Positions 1-6,785 of a stretch of 8,295 nucleotides of DNA are shown piece by piece. Each line of letters begins with the position of its first letter. Within the stretch, counting starts at the first letter, position 1. A model generated the notes under the pieces. That model saw nothing but the letters and a program-made list of their open reading frames with translations, made no database searches and was not told the origin of the DNA. A program made the position numbers and the translations under genes. This DNA is from Limisphaerales bacterium (GTDB lineage: Bacteria; Verrucomicrobiota; Verrucomicrobiia; Limisphaerales; UBA11358), in contig DAIDJC010000145.1 of the NCBI GenBank assembly GCA_027451565.1, positions 1-8,295 of the forward strand. Direction: 5' to 3'.

Positions 1-777
1 AGGTCCAGCGAATTGGAAGTAGGCTTGGGCAAGATCAACGGTGCGGGCAAATTGGAGAGTGTAGAGATGAGCCCGCCACAGCGCATCCGGCATCTCGGGC
101 CACACCGTTTCAAAGCCGGGATGCAAAAGCAGATTATCGGCGCTCGCAGCATATTGCGCAAATTGGTCCGCCCCTGCTGACTGGCTGCTGTAAACTGAAT
201 TGGCAAGCCATGCTTCACGGTAGATTTCCAATGCACGGCGATGCGCGGGAAGTAAAACCCCCGTGGCGCGCAGTATTTCAGCGCACACCACGCCTTCATC
301 CAGACCAAGTTTCCGCAGGAACACATCCATGAAGCCAATGCCAGCCAGTAACCGTTGGTTTGCGCCGCCGGTCGGCAGTTTCCGCAGCGATTGCCAATCT
401 GGCCCAATCTTCCCTGCCTTGAGCCGCCAGAGCTTTTCTTCATAAATGCCAAATTCTCCGGCCAGCGTTTCCGTGGAAAGTTTCGAACGACGCTTTTGTT
501 CCACAATCAGTGCGGCGTAAATTTGCGCCGGAGTACCGTGTCGGAGCAGCCCGATTTCTTCCTTGTCAAAAGACATACCGCTAAATGCTCTTTCACAGCT
601 TTCCAGATAACATAGGCGAAGGACGAGGTCGTGCATTAACGCCCTTGCCAGCACACCGCATTGCTCGGATTGGAATCCAAGGGGTGTTACCCAATGGGGA
701 GCAATCTTGGCAGCAGCTATCCACAACCGAAAATACTCCTTCACATATTTCGCGGCGAAACCGTTGATGACAGCCAC
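1..777 (-). CDS. Unrecognised protein, C-terminus beyond the left edge
   Basis: I do not recognise this family. On the minus strand the frame is open without a stop from about 879 down to base 1. I place the start at GTG 777, which gives at least 259 residues, because the sequence from there reads like real protein (amphipathic KYVKEYFRLWIAAAKIAPHW). In-frame ATG alternatives are 636, preceded by an AGGG-like site, and 576, preceded by GAAAGAG; 576 would leave at least 192 residues. Numbered from 777, residues about 98-120 (SKLSTETLAGEFGIYEEKLW and following) resemble a helix-turn-helix, followed by a mostly helical region rich in Leu, Ala and Tyr. No signal peptide, membrane segment or catalytic motif is evident. 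It is the most distal visible gene of the minus-strand series and overlaps the SMP-like ORF in another frame. The coding frame is well supported; the start and function are not. Confidence 0.6.
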   Translation of the reverse strand, partial: MAVINGFAAKYVKEYFRLWIAAAKIAPHWVTPLGFQSEQCGVLARALMHDLVLRLCYLESCERAFSGMSFDKEEIGLLRHGTPAQIYAALIVEQKRRSKLSTETLAGEFGIYEEKLWRLKAGKIGPDWQSLRKLPTGGANQRLLAGIGFMDVFLRKLGLDEGVVCAEILRATGVLLPAHRRALEIYREAWLANSVYSSQSAGADQFAQYAASADNLLLHPGFETVWPEMPDALWRAHLYTLQFARTVDLAQAYFQFAGP

Positions 778-898
778 CGTCGGGAAACGGCGGCTGGGCC
801 GTCGCTGCGAAACTGGCCTTGCTGACCTGGCCTTGTGATTTGGCCGTGGCGCTTTGGATGCGGGACGCAGCCTTTGAGGTCATCATTGCTTTGCTCAT
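593..898 (-). CDS. Small SMP-like protein, possibly frameshifted
   Basis: The N-terminus (MSKAMMTSKAASRIQSATAK, then a short QVSKASFAATAQ stretch) resembles a widespread family of small bacterial proteins that share the seed-maturation-protein (SMP)-like pattern KAASRIQSATAK...G.V.KGSFAARAQ. These are usually only about 50-70 residues and have no established function. Only residues 1-35 or so match that pattern. The remaining 66 residues of the 101-residue ORF are Cys-, Arg- and Pro-rich and look like an out-of-frame reading of the next gene, which is open in a second frame from about 777. Either the family's normal stop has been lost, or an indel or programmed shift joins the two frames. The ATG at 898 lies 24 bases after the upstream microprotein stop, behind an A-rich stretch without a clear Shine-Dalgarno site. 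The family resemblance is from memory, not a search. Confidence 0.5.
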   Translation of the reverse strand: MSKAMMTSKAASRIQSATAKSQGQVSKASFAATAQPPFPDGGCHQRFRREICEGVFSVVDSCCQDCSPLGNTPWIPIRAMRCAGKGVNARPRPSPMLSGKL

Positions 899-922
899 GT
901 TTTTGTTCGTGTTACGCAGGGC

Positions 923-1054
923 TTAATTGCCCGTGCTGCCGGTAGCTTTAACATATTGGAACGGGCTTCCGCCCGGACAGGTTTGCGCCAAAATCATTCG
1001 CAACCAGTTCTGCGTCTCCCATTCTGGTTTGCCGATGCCGTTCATAGCTTGCAC
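923..1054 (-). CDS. 43-aa microprotein, unknown
   Basis: This short ORF starts at GTG 1054, with GAGG ten bases upstream; that site overlaps the stop of the preceding microprotein. An in-frame ATG at 1045 would give 40 residues. The product contains GIGKPEWETQNWLRMILAQT followed by a Cys-Pro-Gly-Gly turn and a Gly/Ser/Thr-rich tail. It has two tryptophans, is soluble-looking, and has no membrane segment. It matches nothing I recognise. Support comes from the ribosome site, the tight spacing (12 bases after the upstream stop and 24 before the next ATG) and the shared direction. A hairpin with a four-base loop lies inside the gene at 962-975. Such short ORFs can arise by chance, so conservation in relatives would decide. 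Confidence 0.45.
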   Translation of the reverse strand: MQAMNGIGKPEWETQNWLRMILAQTCPGGSPFQYVKATGSTGN

Positions 1055-1066
1055 GGATATTATTCC

Positions 1067-1204
1067 TCAACGCTTCGCCGGCTTCAATTTGATGATTATT
1101 CCGTCTCCGAATACTTCCATGTCCTCATCAATAACCTCAAAAGAGCTTTTCCCTTCAGATTCTCTGGTAGCGAACTTGTTAATGGCACTGAAATCTTTTC
1201 TCAT
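1067..1204 (-). CDS. 45-aa microprotein, coupled to the nuclease-like gene
   Basis: The ATG overlaps the stop of the upstream gene by one base (TGATG), the classic arrangement for translational coupling. The 45-residue product starts MRKDFSAINKFATRE and has a charged middle (FEVIDEDMEVFGDG), then a short beta-like stretch (IIIKLK) and a basic end (KPAKR). It has no membrane segment or signal peptide. I recognise no family. The size and coupling to a nuclease-fold gene would fit an accessory or antitoxin-like partner, but nothing in the sequence demonstrates this. Its stop is followed at once by the ribosome site of the next microprotein, which supports a polycistronic unit. Confidence 0.55.
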   Translation of the reverse strand: MRKDFSAINKFATRESEGKSSFEVIDEDMEVFGDGIIIKLKPAKR

Positions 1205-1983
1205 CAGGCTGTCTCGAATCGCTGAATGGATGCCAACCGACATTCCAAGTTCGGAAAATGTAGTAGTTTCTCCCGACCGACCATTTCTGTGTAATCATTA
1301 TTATCCATCAGATTCATGATTGGTGTGTCGTAGGACTGGAAAAATGTCTCATCAGAGAACTCCGCATCTTCACCTTCATCGGCTGGCGGGTCACGCCAAA
1401 TTGAATGAATTTGATTATCGTTGGACGCATAAGTTGCTGACACAATTTTGGCTTCGGGCCGCTGCCCGTTGATTCGTCTGACGCTATCCGCTTGATCTTT
1501 CCAGTAATCCAAAGCGCTGTCTGGAGGACAATAAGACCGCCCCTTGGCTTCAAAGGCAAACCATCGGCGAGAAGAAGTACGGCCAATGAATTCGGCCCGC
1601 CTTGTTCCGCGAAATTGAACATGGTAGTGATGAGATAACGCCTCCACATCAACCAACCACGGAATGTTCAATTCTTTTTCGGCGATCAGCGCGCAAAAGG
1701 TGTTTCCGAGGATAAATGACATGGCGCCACGCATTGTCGAACCTACTCCGCGATAGTGCGAGGAAACACAAGCGACATCCCGGCCTTGGAGATCAACTAC
1801 ACTGATGATTTCGTGGATGCGTGCCTGGATAGCGGCTCTCTCAGCCGTGGTTATTCCTCTGAATCTCCAGTCTCGTCCGACAGCGAGAGCTGCATGCCGC
1901 AAATCACAGCGGGTGAAATGAACATCCCGCTTTCCACCAGGAGTCCATGGGCAACTTTGGAAGTTAACCGAGACCCTGCTCAT
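1204..1983 (-). CDS. PD-(D/E)XK nuclease-like protein
   Basis: This is a 259-residue soluble protein. I chose ATG 1983 because GGGAGG lies about 11 bases upstream. The frame is open further, to a TTG at 2061, but that extension is Arg/Pro-rich. Residues 128-149 hold the most informative part: E131 in AEFIGRT, then a strand with FAFEAKGRS giving E145-x-K147, and a following helix with Q164 (YWKDQADSVRRI). This E-x13-E-x-K plus Gln pattern is typical of restriction-endonuclease-like (PD-(D/E)XK) cores, although the usual PD dipeptide is absent. A helical region with an MRGAMSFILGNTFCALIA stretch (about 84-101) precedes the core, and an acidic segment (about 200-211) follows it. The protein heads the minus-strand series and could be a DNA nuclease in a defence or mobile-element setting. 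The fold is an inference from motifs; the substrate is unknown. Confidence 0.65.
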   Translation of the reverse strand: MSRVSVNFQSCPWTPGGKRDVHFTRCDLRHAALAVGRDWRFRGITTAERAAIQARIHEIISVVDLQGRDVACVSSHYRGVGSTMRGAMSFILGNTFCALIAEKELNIPWLVDVEALSHHYHVQFRGTRRAEFIGRTSSRRWFAFEAKGRSYCPPDSALDYWKDQADSVRRINGQRPEAKIVSATYASNDNQIHSIWRDPPADEGEDAEFSDETFFQSYDTPIMNLMDNNDYTEMVGREKLLHFPNLECRLASIQRFETA

Positions 1984-2064
1984 ACCAGCCGTGTCCTCCC
2001 GGTCAGCAATTCCTGCATCACGCCCTGCTGGAGGGCGCGGGTCTTGGCGCGGCACTTTCAAACG

Positions 2065-2093
2065 GATTGATTTGCCGAAAATAGTTCCGTCAA
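2065..2093 (-). promoter_or_regulatory. Possible promoter of the minus-strand series
   Basis: Read on the minus strand, a TTGACG hexamer (2093-2088) is followed after 17 bases by TCAATC (2070-2065), a weak match to a -10 box. Transcription would begin near 2058 and leave a leader of roughly 75 bases before the ATG at 1983. The -35 match is good but the -10 is poor, so this is tentative. Confidence 0.2.
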
Positions 2094-2109
2094 ACTGCTT
2101 TCACCGCTG

Positions 2110-2141
2110 CTTGACCAAAAACTTGACTTATACTTGACTTA
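2110..2141 (+). repeat. Three phased CTTGAC units before fic, likely operator/promoter
   Basis: CTTGAC occurs at 2110, 2122 and 2133, that is at 12- and 11-base steps, about one helical turn. The last two units are exact copies of ACTTGACTTA (2121-2130 and 2132-2141) separated by one T. TATACT at 2129-2134 is a fair -10 box, and would place the transcript start near 2141, only about 17 bases before the preferred fic start. No convincing -35 lies at the right distance. The arrangement suggests a binding site for a regulator, perhaps the winged-helix domain of Fic itself, in the 174-bp region shared with the divergent series. The repeat is seen directly; its function is inferred. Confidence 0.5.
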
Positions 2142-2157
2142 CGCGCAAATTGGCCGT

Positions 2158-3162
2158 GTGAGTTACCAACCACAATTCACCATCACTCAGGCGCTGCTCG
2201 CCCGCGTGGAGCAGATCGCCGCCTTGCGCGAGCGCATCATGGCCGGCACGGTGCAGGTGCGCTGGATTCCCGCCTTGCAAAAGGACACCCGCACGCGCAA
2301 CACCCATTCCTCGACGGCCATTGAAGGCAATCCGCTCACGCTCGAACAGGTTCGTGCCGTGGAAGAAGGCCGGGAAATTCCCGCCGTCGCCGCCCGCGCC
2401 AAGCGCGAGGTGGTGAATTATTTCGCCGGACTGCGGTTCGTGGAAAAGAATGCCGCCAAGAAAATTATCTCGCACGAGGAAATTTTACGGCTGCATAACA
2501 TCATGGCGGGCGACGTGATGGATCAGGGCACGGCGGGACGTTACCGCACGATGGCCGTGCGCGTCGGTCGCTATATGCCGCCGCCGCCCTCTGACGTGTC
2601 GGGTTTGATGTTCGAGTTGCTGACGTGGTGGAACAACGAAGCGGCAAATTTGTCGCCGGTATTAAGCTCCGCCATCGTACATTACCGTTTTGAGGCGATT
2701 CACCCATTCGCCGACGGCAATGGGCGCACGGGCCGGGCGCTGGCGTTGTGGGAGCTTTACCGGCGCGGTTTTGATACACACCACATTTTTTCCGTGGACG
2801 AATTTTATTGGGAGAACCGCCCGCGCTACTACGAGGCACTAGACGGCGTGCGCGGCGAAGGTGAAGACTTATCTCGGTGGCTGGAATACTGTGCCGAAGG
2901 TTTGTTGCTGACATTGGAGCGAGTCTGGACGCGCGTGCAGAAACTTTCCGCCCAACCGGGACAGGAGAAACTGGTTTTGCGCCCGAAGCAGGAACAGCTT
3001 TTGCAATTGCTCCGTGACCACAAAAGCATGACCCCGCGCGAGCTTTGGGATGCGCTAGGCGTGTCCAAACAAGGGACGTTGGATTTGCTCCGGCCATTGA
3101 TGAAGGCTGGTCTGGTGAAGCGTATCGGCACGAAAAAGGTCGGCCAATATATTCTGGCCTGA
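2158..3162 (+). CDS. Fic family protein (class II, AMP-transferase) with winged helix
   Basis: Fic enzymes usually transfer AMP from ATP onto hydroxyl side chains of target proteins. I prefer GTG 2158 (334 aa), giving MSYQPQF, a typical N-terminus of this subgroup as I recall it; TTG 2134 would add eight residues but sits inside the upstream repeat. In 2158 numbering, the inhibitory motif (S/T)xxxE(G/N) is S52-TAI-E56-G57, placing the protein in class II, where an N-terminal helix blocks the active site. A Fic_N-like helical region precedes it, the flap is around 126-146, and the catalytic loop HPFADGNGRTGR spans 182-193 with H182, D186 and R190/R193 intact. Residues about 277-334 form a winged helix (TPRELWDALGVSKQGTLDLL), suggesting DNA binding and autoregulation. 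All key residues are present, so it should be active. The target is unknown, and no separate antitoxin gene is adjacent or needed for this class. Confidence 0.93.
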   Translation: MSYQPQFTITQALLARVEQIAALRERIMAGTVQVRWIPALQKDTRTRNTHSSTAIEGNPLTLEQVRAVEEGREIPAVAARAKREVVNYFAGLRFVEKNAAKKIISHEEILRLHNIMAGDVMDQGTAGRYRTMAVRVGRYMPPPPSDVSGLMFELLTWWNNEAANLSPVLSSAIVHYRFEAIHPFADGNGRTGRALALWELYRRGFDTHHIFSVDEFYWENRPRYYEALDGVRGEGEDLSRWLEYCAEGLLLTLERVWTRVQKLSAQPGQEKLVLRPKQEQLLQLLRDHKSMTPRELWDALGVSKQGTLDLLRPLMKAGLVKRIGTKKVGQYILA

Positions 3163-3386
3163 ACAGTGATCGCCAATCCGGGCCAAAACCCAATTCACAC
3201 CGGGAGGCAAAACGGCATGACCCGGAATAAAATTTTGCCCTTGATGGGCTTGAAAATTGGCAAACAAGCCTGAATTTTGTGGTTTTATCAGCATCAGCCA
3301 CCACAGCCCACGTGGACGATAGCCGGACCAAAATAGGAGCATCGAAAAGTAGTTTGCGCCCCGGCCAGTTTGCTGGAAAATGCCGC
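3163..3386. other. Non-coding gap between fic and addB with two possible hairpins
   Basis: No credible gene is seen in this 224-bp gap. It holds an inverted repeat CCGGG (3200-3204) / CCCGG (3221-3225) with a 16-base loop, and, directly after, a longer imperfect hairpin at 3231-3258. The gap must also carry whatever promoter addB uses, unless addB is read through from fic. TTGAAA at 3250 with AATTTT 17 bases further is a possible but weak promoter pair. Confidence 0.5.
3231..3258 (+). terminator. Imperfect hairpin downstream of fic, possible terminator
   Basis: AATTTTGCCC (3231-3240) pairs with GGGC (3246-3249) and AAAATT (3253-3258) around a TTGAT loop, with a three-base TTG bulge on the right arm. 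The arms are AT-rich and no run of T follows, so it is not a textbook intrinsic terminator. Its position 69 bases after the fic stop suggests that it ends or attenuates the fic transcript. Confidence 0.3.
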
Positions 3387-6300
3387 ATGCAGGTGAAGTT
3401 TTTACTGGGACCGGCGGGTCGAGGCAAAACCCATCAGTGCCTTGCCGAAATAAGGGACGCCTTGAATGGCCGTCCTGAGGGGATGCCACTTGTTTTTCTG
3501 GCGCCCAAACAGGCCACTTACCAACTTGAACGTCAGGTCTTGGCAGACTCCTCTCTGGCAGGGTATTCAAGACTTCATATTTTGTCATTCGAAAGGCTGG
3601 CTGGGTTTGTATTGAGAAAACTTCAAGCCGTTTCCCTGCCCATGCTCTCGCCTGAAAGCCGGATCATGGTTTTGAGGTCTTTACTGATGGTTTATGAGAA
3701 TCGGCTCAAGCTTTTTCGGGCAAGTTCCACCCGGCCCGGGTTTGCGTTGGAATTGAGCCGGACCCTGGCGGAATTTCAGCAAAACAGGCTTACGCCCGCG
3801 CGATTGCGCGGCTTGGCAGGATCGCGGCATTTGGGGATGGAATTGCGGGCCAAATTGCATGATTTGGCGCTTTTGGCAGGGGCGTTTGAAGACTGGTTGG
3901 TCAGCCATGGCATGCAGGATGCCGGGCAGTTGCTGCCCCAAGCCACGCAAGCGCTTCGAGTTGCCCGGGCTGGGGGTGGGACTTTACCAGCCATCGAGTC
4001 AGTCTGGGTGGATGGCTTTGCAGAATTTACCCCGCAGGAATTGGATTTTCTGGTTGAACTGGTTCCATGTTGCAAATCGGCCACCCTGGCCTTTTGCCTG
4101 GATCCAGCGCCTGGTGAGTCCGCCCTCTCCATATGGTCACCCATTGCTGGCACTTACGATCGTTGCAGGCAGCGTTTATCTGCGGTGCAGGGATGCGAGT
4201 GCAGTGTGGAAACTCTCTTGCGAAACCCTGCCAGCCAGCGTTTTTGCGCGGCGCCTGCGCTGGAACACATGGAAACTCATTGGACAAAACCCAAGCCATG
4301 GCCGGGAGACCCTGGGCCAACCATCCGTATTCTGGCTTGCGCTGATCCTGCCGTTGAAGCGCTTCAAATAGCCCGAGAAATCATCAAGTTTGTACGTCAG
4401 GGGCACCGTTTTCACGATTGCGCGGTGCTCTTTCGCAATCTGGAATCATCACATGCCTTGTTGGCCAAGGCGTTTCGCAGGCATGGCATTCCGTTTTTTG
4501 TGGATCGCCGTGAGCCGGTTTCGCATCATCCGCTGGCCGAACTCACACGAGGCGCCTTGCGGCTGGCAGCCTTGGATTGGCGCCATGAAGACTGGTTTGC
4601 CATTCTCAAGACCGGCCTGTGCCCGATAAAAGACTCTGACGTGGACTGGCTGGAAAACCTCGCCTTGGAAAAGGGCTGGCAAGGCAGGCAATGGCTGGCT
4701 CCGCTGCCGGATGACCGCGCTGAGGGATTGCGCCAATATCTGACGCCCTGCTTCCAGTCTTTTTGCGAAAAACTCCTGGCTGAAAACGGCAAACCCTCCG
4801 GCGCCAGACTGGCTCAGGCGCTTCGCCTGCTCTGGCTGGATATTGGAGTGGAAAAACAATTGGAAGGCTGGGGCCGGGATGCCAACGCCCAGGCAAGGGC
4901 ACGCTCTGCGGCGCTTCACTCCGCTGTGCTTGAGCAAATGGCAACCTGGTTGAATGACTTGGAGACCGCTTTCCCGGCCGGAAACCGGAGGGTCTTGGAT
5001 TGGCTGCCGCTGTTTGAAGCCGGAATGGCAGGCCTCTCCGTGGGCCTGGTTCCACCCGTTCTGGATGAGGTTCTGGTTGGAGCCGTGGACCGGGCCCGCA
5101 ATCCCTCGTTGAAACTGACATTTGTGGCGGGGGTCAACGAGGGGGTTTTTCCAGCCGCGCCTGCCCACCCCCTTCTTTTGACCCAAGCCGACCGTGCGGA
5201 TTTGGCAGCCTGCCATTTGGATTTTGGCGGGAACCTGCTCCAGCAGGCCGTGATGGAGCAATACCTGGGCTACATTGCCTGCACCCGGCCAAGTATGCGG
5301 CTGGTTTTGACCTTTCCTTGCCGCCAGGAGAATGGCACACCCATGAAACCATCCATCCTGACCGGACATTTGAAGCGGCTGTTCCCGGCGCTTAAAGACG
5401 AAATTTTTCATGGAGATTCCAGCAACACGCCGGAAACCATGCAATCCACCGGTGAAATACTTGCGGCACTGGCCAGTTCAGCAATTCCATCCGACCCGGC
5501 ACGGACACGGAAGGCGATCCAACTACCCCCGGAAATGCAGGCCCGGTACGACCGAATACAGCGACTGAAGGAACCAGACTTACTGGAGCGATTGTCCCCT
5601 GCCCTGGCAAGGCGGATTTATGGAGAGACTCTTAAATCTTCAGTCAGTCGTCTGGAACAGTTTGGGCGGTGTCCGTTCCGTTTTTTTGTTCACTCTGGGC
5701 TGAGGGCGAAAGAGCGCAAGGTGTTGGAACTGGACCCGCGGCAGAGGGGGAGTTTTCAACATTTGATCCTGGAGCATTACCACGAGGAGGTTTTGCGATC
5801 CGAAAAAAAGTGGCGCGATTTGAAACCGGAGGAGGCCCGTGAGTGGGTGGGGCGGATAGCCGCAAAATGGATGCCTGAATATGGCAACGGTTTGATGGAA
5901 AGGGATGGGCAGCGCCGGTTTGAAGCCCGGATCATGACCGCCCAGTTGCAAGACTTCGTTGCCACGCTCACCCAATGGATGCAGGGTCAATACAAGTTCG
6001 ATCCGGTCGTGGCTGAGTATGGATTTGGGACCCGGGACGGTACGGATCCGGCTTGGGAAATTCCCCTTGAAGGTGGTGGCCATTTGCAACTCCAGGGGAA
6101 AATAGACCGGGTTGATATTTGCCAGGATGGCGAGAATTGCCGGGCGGTGGTGATGGATTATAAATCCAGCGCACACCGGTTGGATCCTGTTTTAATGCAA
6201 AGCGGAATTCAACTGCAATTGATGGCCTACCTGGCCGTGGTCAGCCGCTGGCAACCAGGAAAGGTGGGAAAGGGAACCATTGTGCCAACCGGGGTGTTTT

Positions 6301-6785
6301 ATGTGAATCTCCAAGGCAGCAGCCCGGCAGCCGTTTCCCGCGCGGACGCCCTGGAAAATCCCAAACAATCCTTGTGCAGCGCCTACTTCCATTCAGGCCG
6401 GTTTGACCGGGATGCGGTGAATTTGTTGGATGCTGCAGGCAAGGGTGACCAGTTCAAAACCCGACGCAACAAGGATGGCGGCCTGCGCGCGGACAACACC
6501 GAAGCCGTGACAGGACCGGCGCTGGAGAACCTCCTGGCCCAGGTGGAAAAATGCCTGAAAGAAATGGGCCGGGACATTTTTTCAGGCCATGCTTCGGTGA
6601 GTCCCTATCGAAAGGGCAACGTCAATGCCTGCACGAATTGCGATTATAGGCCCGTTTGCCGATTCAACGAGCGCATCCACAACTGGCGCCTGCTCAAGGG
6701 TCCTTCAGAAAACCCGGCGAAAACTAGTCCCCGGCAAAAACCTGGCGCGGATGGCGTTCCAGATGCCGGGTCACCTCTTCCATGA
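3387..6785 (+). CDS. addB: AddB/RexB-type helicase-nuclease subunit B
   Basis: This is the 1132-residue subunit of a RecBCD-like (AddAB) enzyme that resects double-strand breaks for homologous recombination. ATG 3387 is chosen because MQVKFLLGPAGRGKT puts the Walker A (residues 8-15) at the usual place; the open frame back to GTG 3279 is unlike the family. Helicase-like elements follow: APKQATYQLERQ, LSFERLAGF, VWVDGFAEFTPQE (DGF where true helicases have an acidic pair), and FVAGVNEGVFPA, as expected of an AddB whose helicase core is degenerate apart from Walker A. The C-terminal RecB-family nuclease has D907 in GKIDRVD, D924-Y-K926 in VMDYKSS, and the helical QLQLMAYL. Four cysteines, C762, C1082, C1085 and C1091 (C-x2-C-x5-C at the end), form the expected 4Fe-4S cluster. 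Length matches the family. The partner addA is not visible: fic lies upstream and recQ converges downstream. No strong ribosome site is seen. Confidence 0.9.
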   Translation: MQVKFLLGPAGRGKTHQCLAEIRDALNGRPEGMPLVFLAPKQATYQLERQVLADSSLAGYSRLHILSFERLAGFVLRKLQAVSLPMLSPESRIMVLRSLLMVYENRLKLFRASSTRPGFALELSRTLAEFQQNRLTPARLRGLAGSRHLGMELRAKLHDLALLAGAFEDWLVSHGMQDAGQLLPQATQALRVARAGGGTLPAIESVWVDGFAEFTPQELDFLVELVPCCKSATLAFCLDPAPGESALSIWSPIAGTYDRCRQRLSAVQGCECSVETLLRNPASQRFCAAPALEHMETHWTKPKPWPGDPGPTIRILACADPAVEALQIAREIIKFVRQGHRFHDCAVLFRNLESSHALLAKAFRRHGIPFFVDRREPVSHHPLAELTRGALRLAALDWRHEDWFAILKTGLCPIKDSDVDWLENLALEKGWQGRQWLAPLPDDRAEGLRQYLTPCFQSFCEKLLAENGKPSGARLAQALRLLWLDIGVEKQLEGWGRDANAQARARSAALHSAVLEQMATWLNDLETAFPAGNRRVLDWLPLFEAGMAGLSVGLVPPVLDEVLVGAVDRARNPSLKLTFVAGVNEGVFPAAPAHPLLLTQADRADLAACHLDFGGNLLQQAVMEQYLGYIACTRPSMRLVLTFPCRQENGTPMKPSILTGHLKRLFPALKDEIFHGDSSNTPETMQSTGEILAALASSAIPSDPARTRKAIQLPPEMQARYDRIQRLKEPDLLERLSPALARRIYGETLKSSVSRLEQFGRCPFRFFVHSGLRAKERKVLELDPRQRGSFQHLILEHYHEEVLRSEKKWRDLKPEEAREWVGRIAAKWMPEYGNGLMERDGQRRFEARIMTAQLQDFVATLTQWMQGQYKFDPVVAEYGFGTRDGTDPAWEIPLEGGGHLQLQGKIDRVDICQDGENCRAVVMDYKSSAHRLDPVLMQSGIQLQLMAYLAVVSRWQPGKVGKGTIVPTGVFYVNLQGSSPAAVSRADALENPKQSLCSAYFHSGRFDRDAVNLLDAAGKGDQFKTRRNKDGGLRADNTEAVTGPALENLLAQVEKCLKEMGRDIFSGHASVSPYRKGNVNACTNCDYRPVCRFNERIHNWRLLKGPSENPAKTSPRQKPGADGVPDAGSPLP
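6724..6785. other. Tail-to-tail overlap of addB and recQ
   Basis: The last 62 bases of addB (stop TGA 6783-6785) lie inside the recQ reading frame (stop TAG, 6726-6724 on the minus strand). Both C-terminal tails are low in recognisable motifs here. There is no intergenic space for separate terminators, so each transcript must extend antisense into the other gene. Confidence 0.85.

Noticed and set aside
890..990. Integron attC-like site near the small ORFs
   Set aside because: GCGTAAC- and GTTACGC-like pieces occur, but paired core sites with the right spacing, and any integrase gene, are absent.
927..1319. Plus-strand ORF of 130 codons
   Set aside because: It opposes the minus-strand microproteins and the end of the nuclease-like gene, lacks a convincing ribosome site, and looks low in protein character.
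1984..2061. N-terminal extension of the nuclease-like protein from TTG 2061
   Set aside because: The added 26 residues are Arg/Pro/Asp-rich, and ATG 1983 has a GGGAGG site at a usable distance.
1756..2070. Plus-strand ORF of 104 codons
   Set aside because: It is antisense to the N-terminal part of the nuclease-like gene and is Ser-rich without motifs.
3279..3386. N-terminal extension of addB from GTG 3279
   Set aside because: The 36 extra residues are unlike AddB N-termini, whereas ATG 3387 puts the Walker A at residue 8, as expected.
2501..3427. Long minus-strand ORF (308 codons) opposite fic
   Set aside because: It is antisense to a fic gene with complete motifs, and its translation is Arg/Pro/Ser-rich with no family pattern.
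4449..5444. Long minus-strand ORF (331 codons) opposite addB
   Set aside because: It lies fully antisense to well-supported addB sequence, and its Gln/Gly/Pro-rich translation has no recognisable domain.
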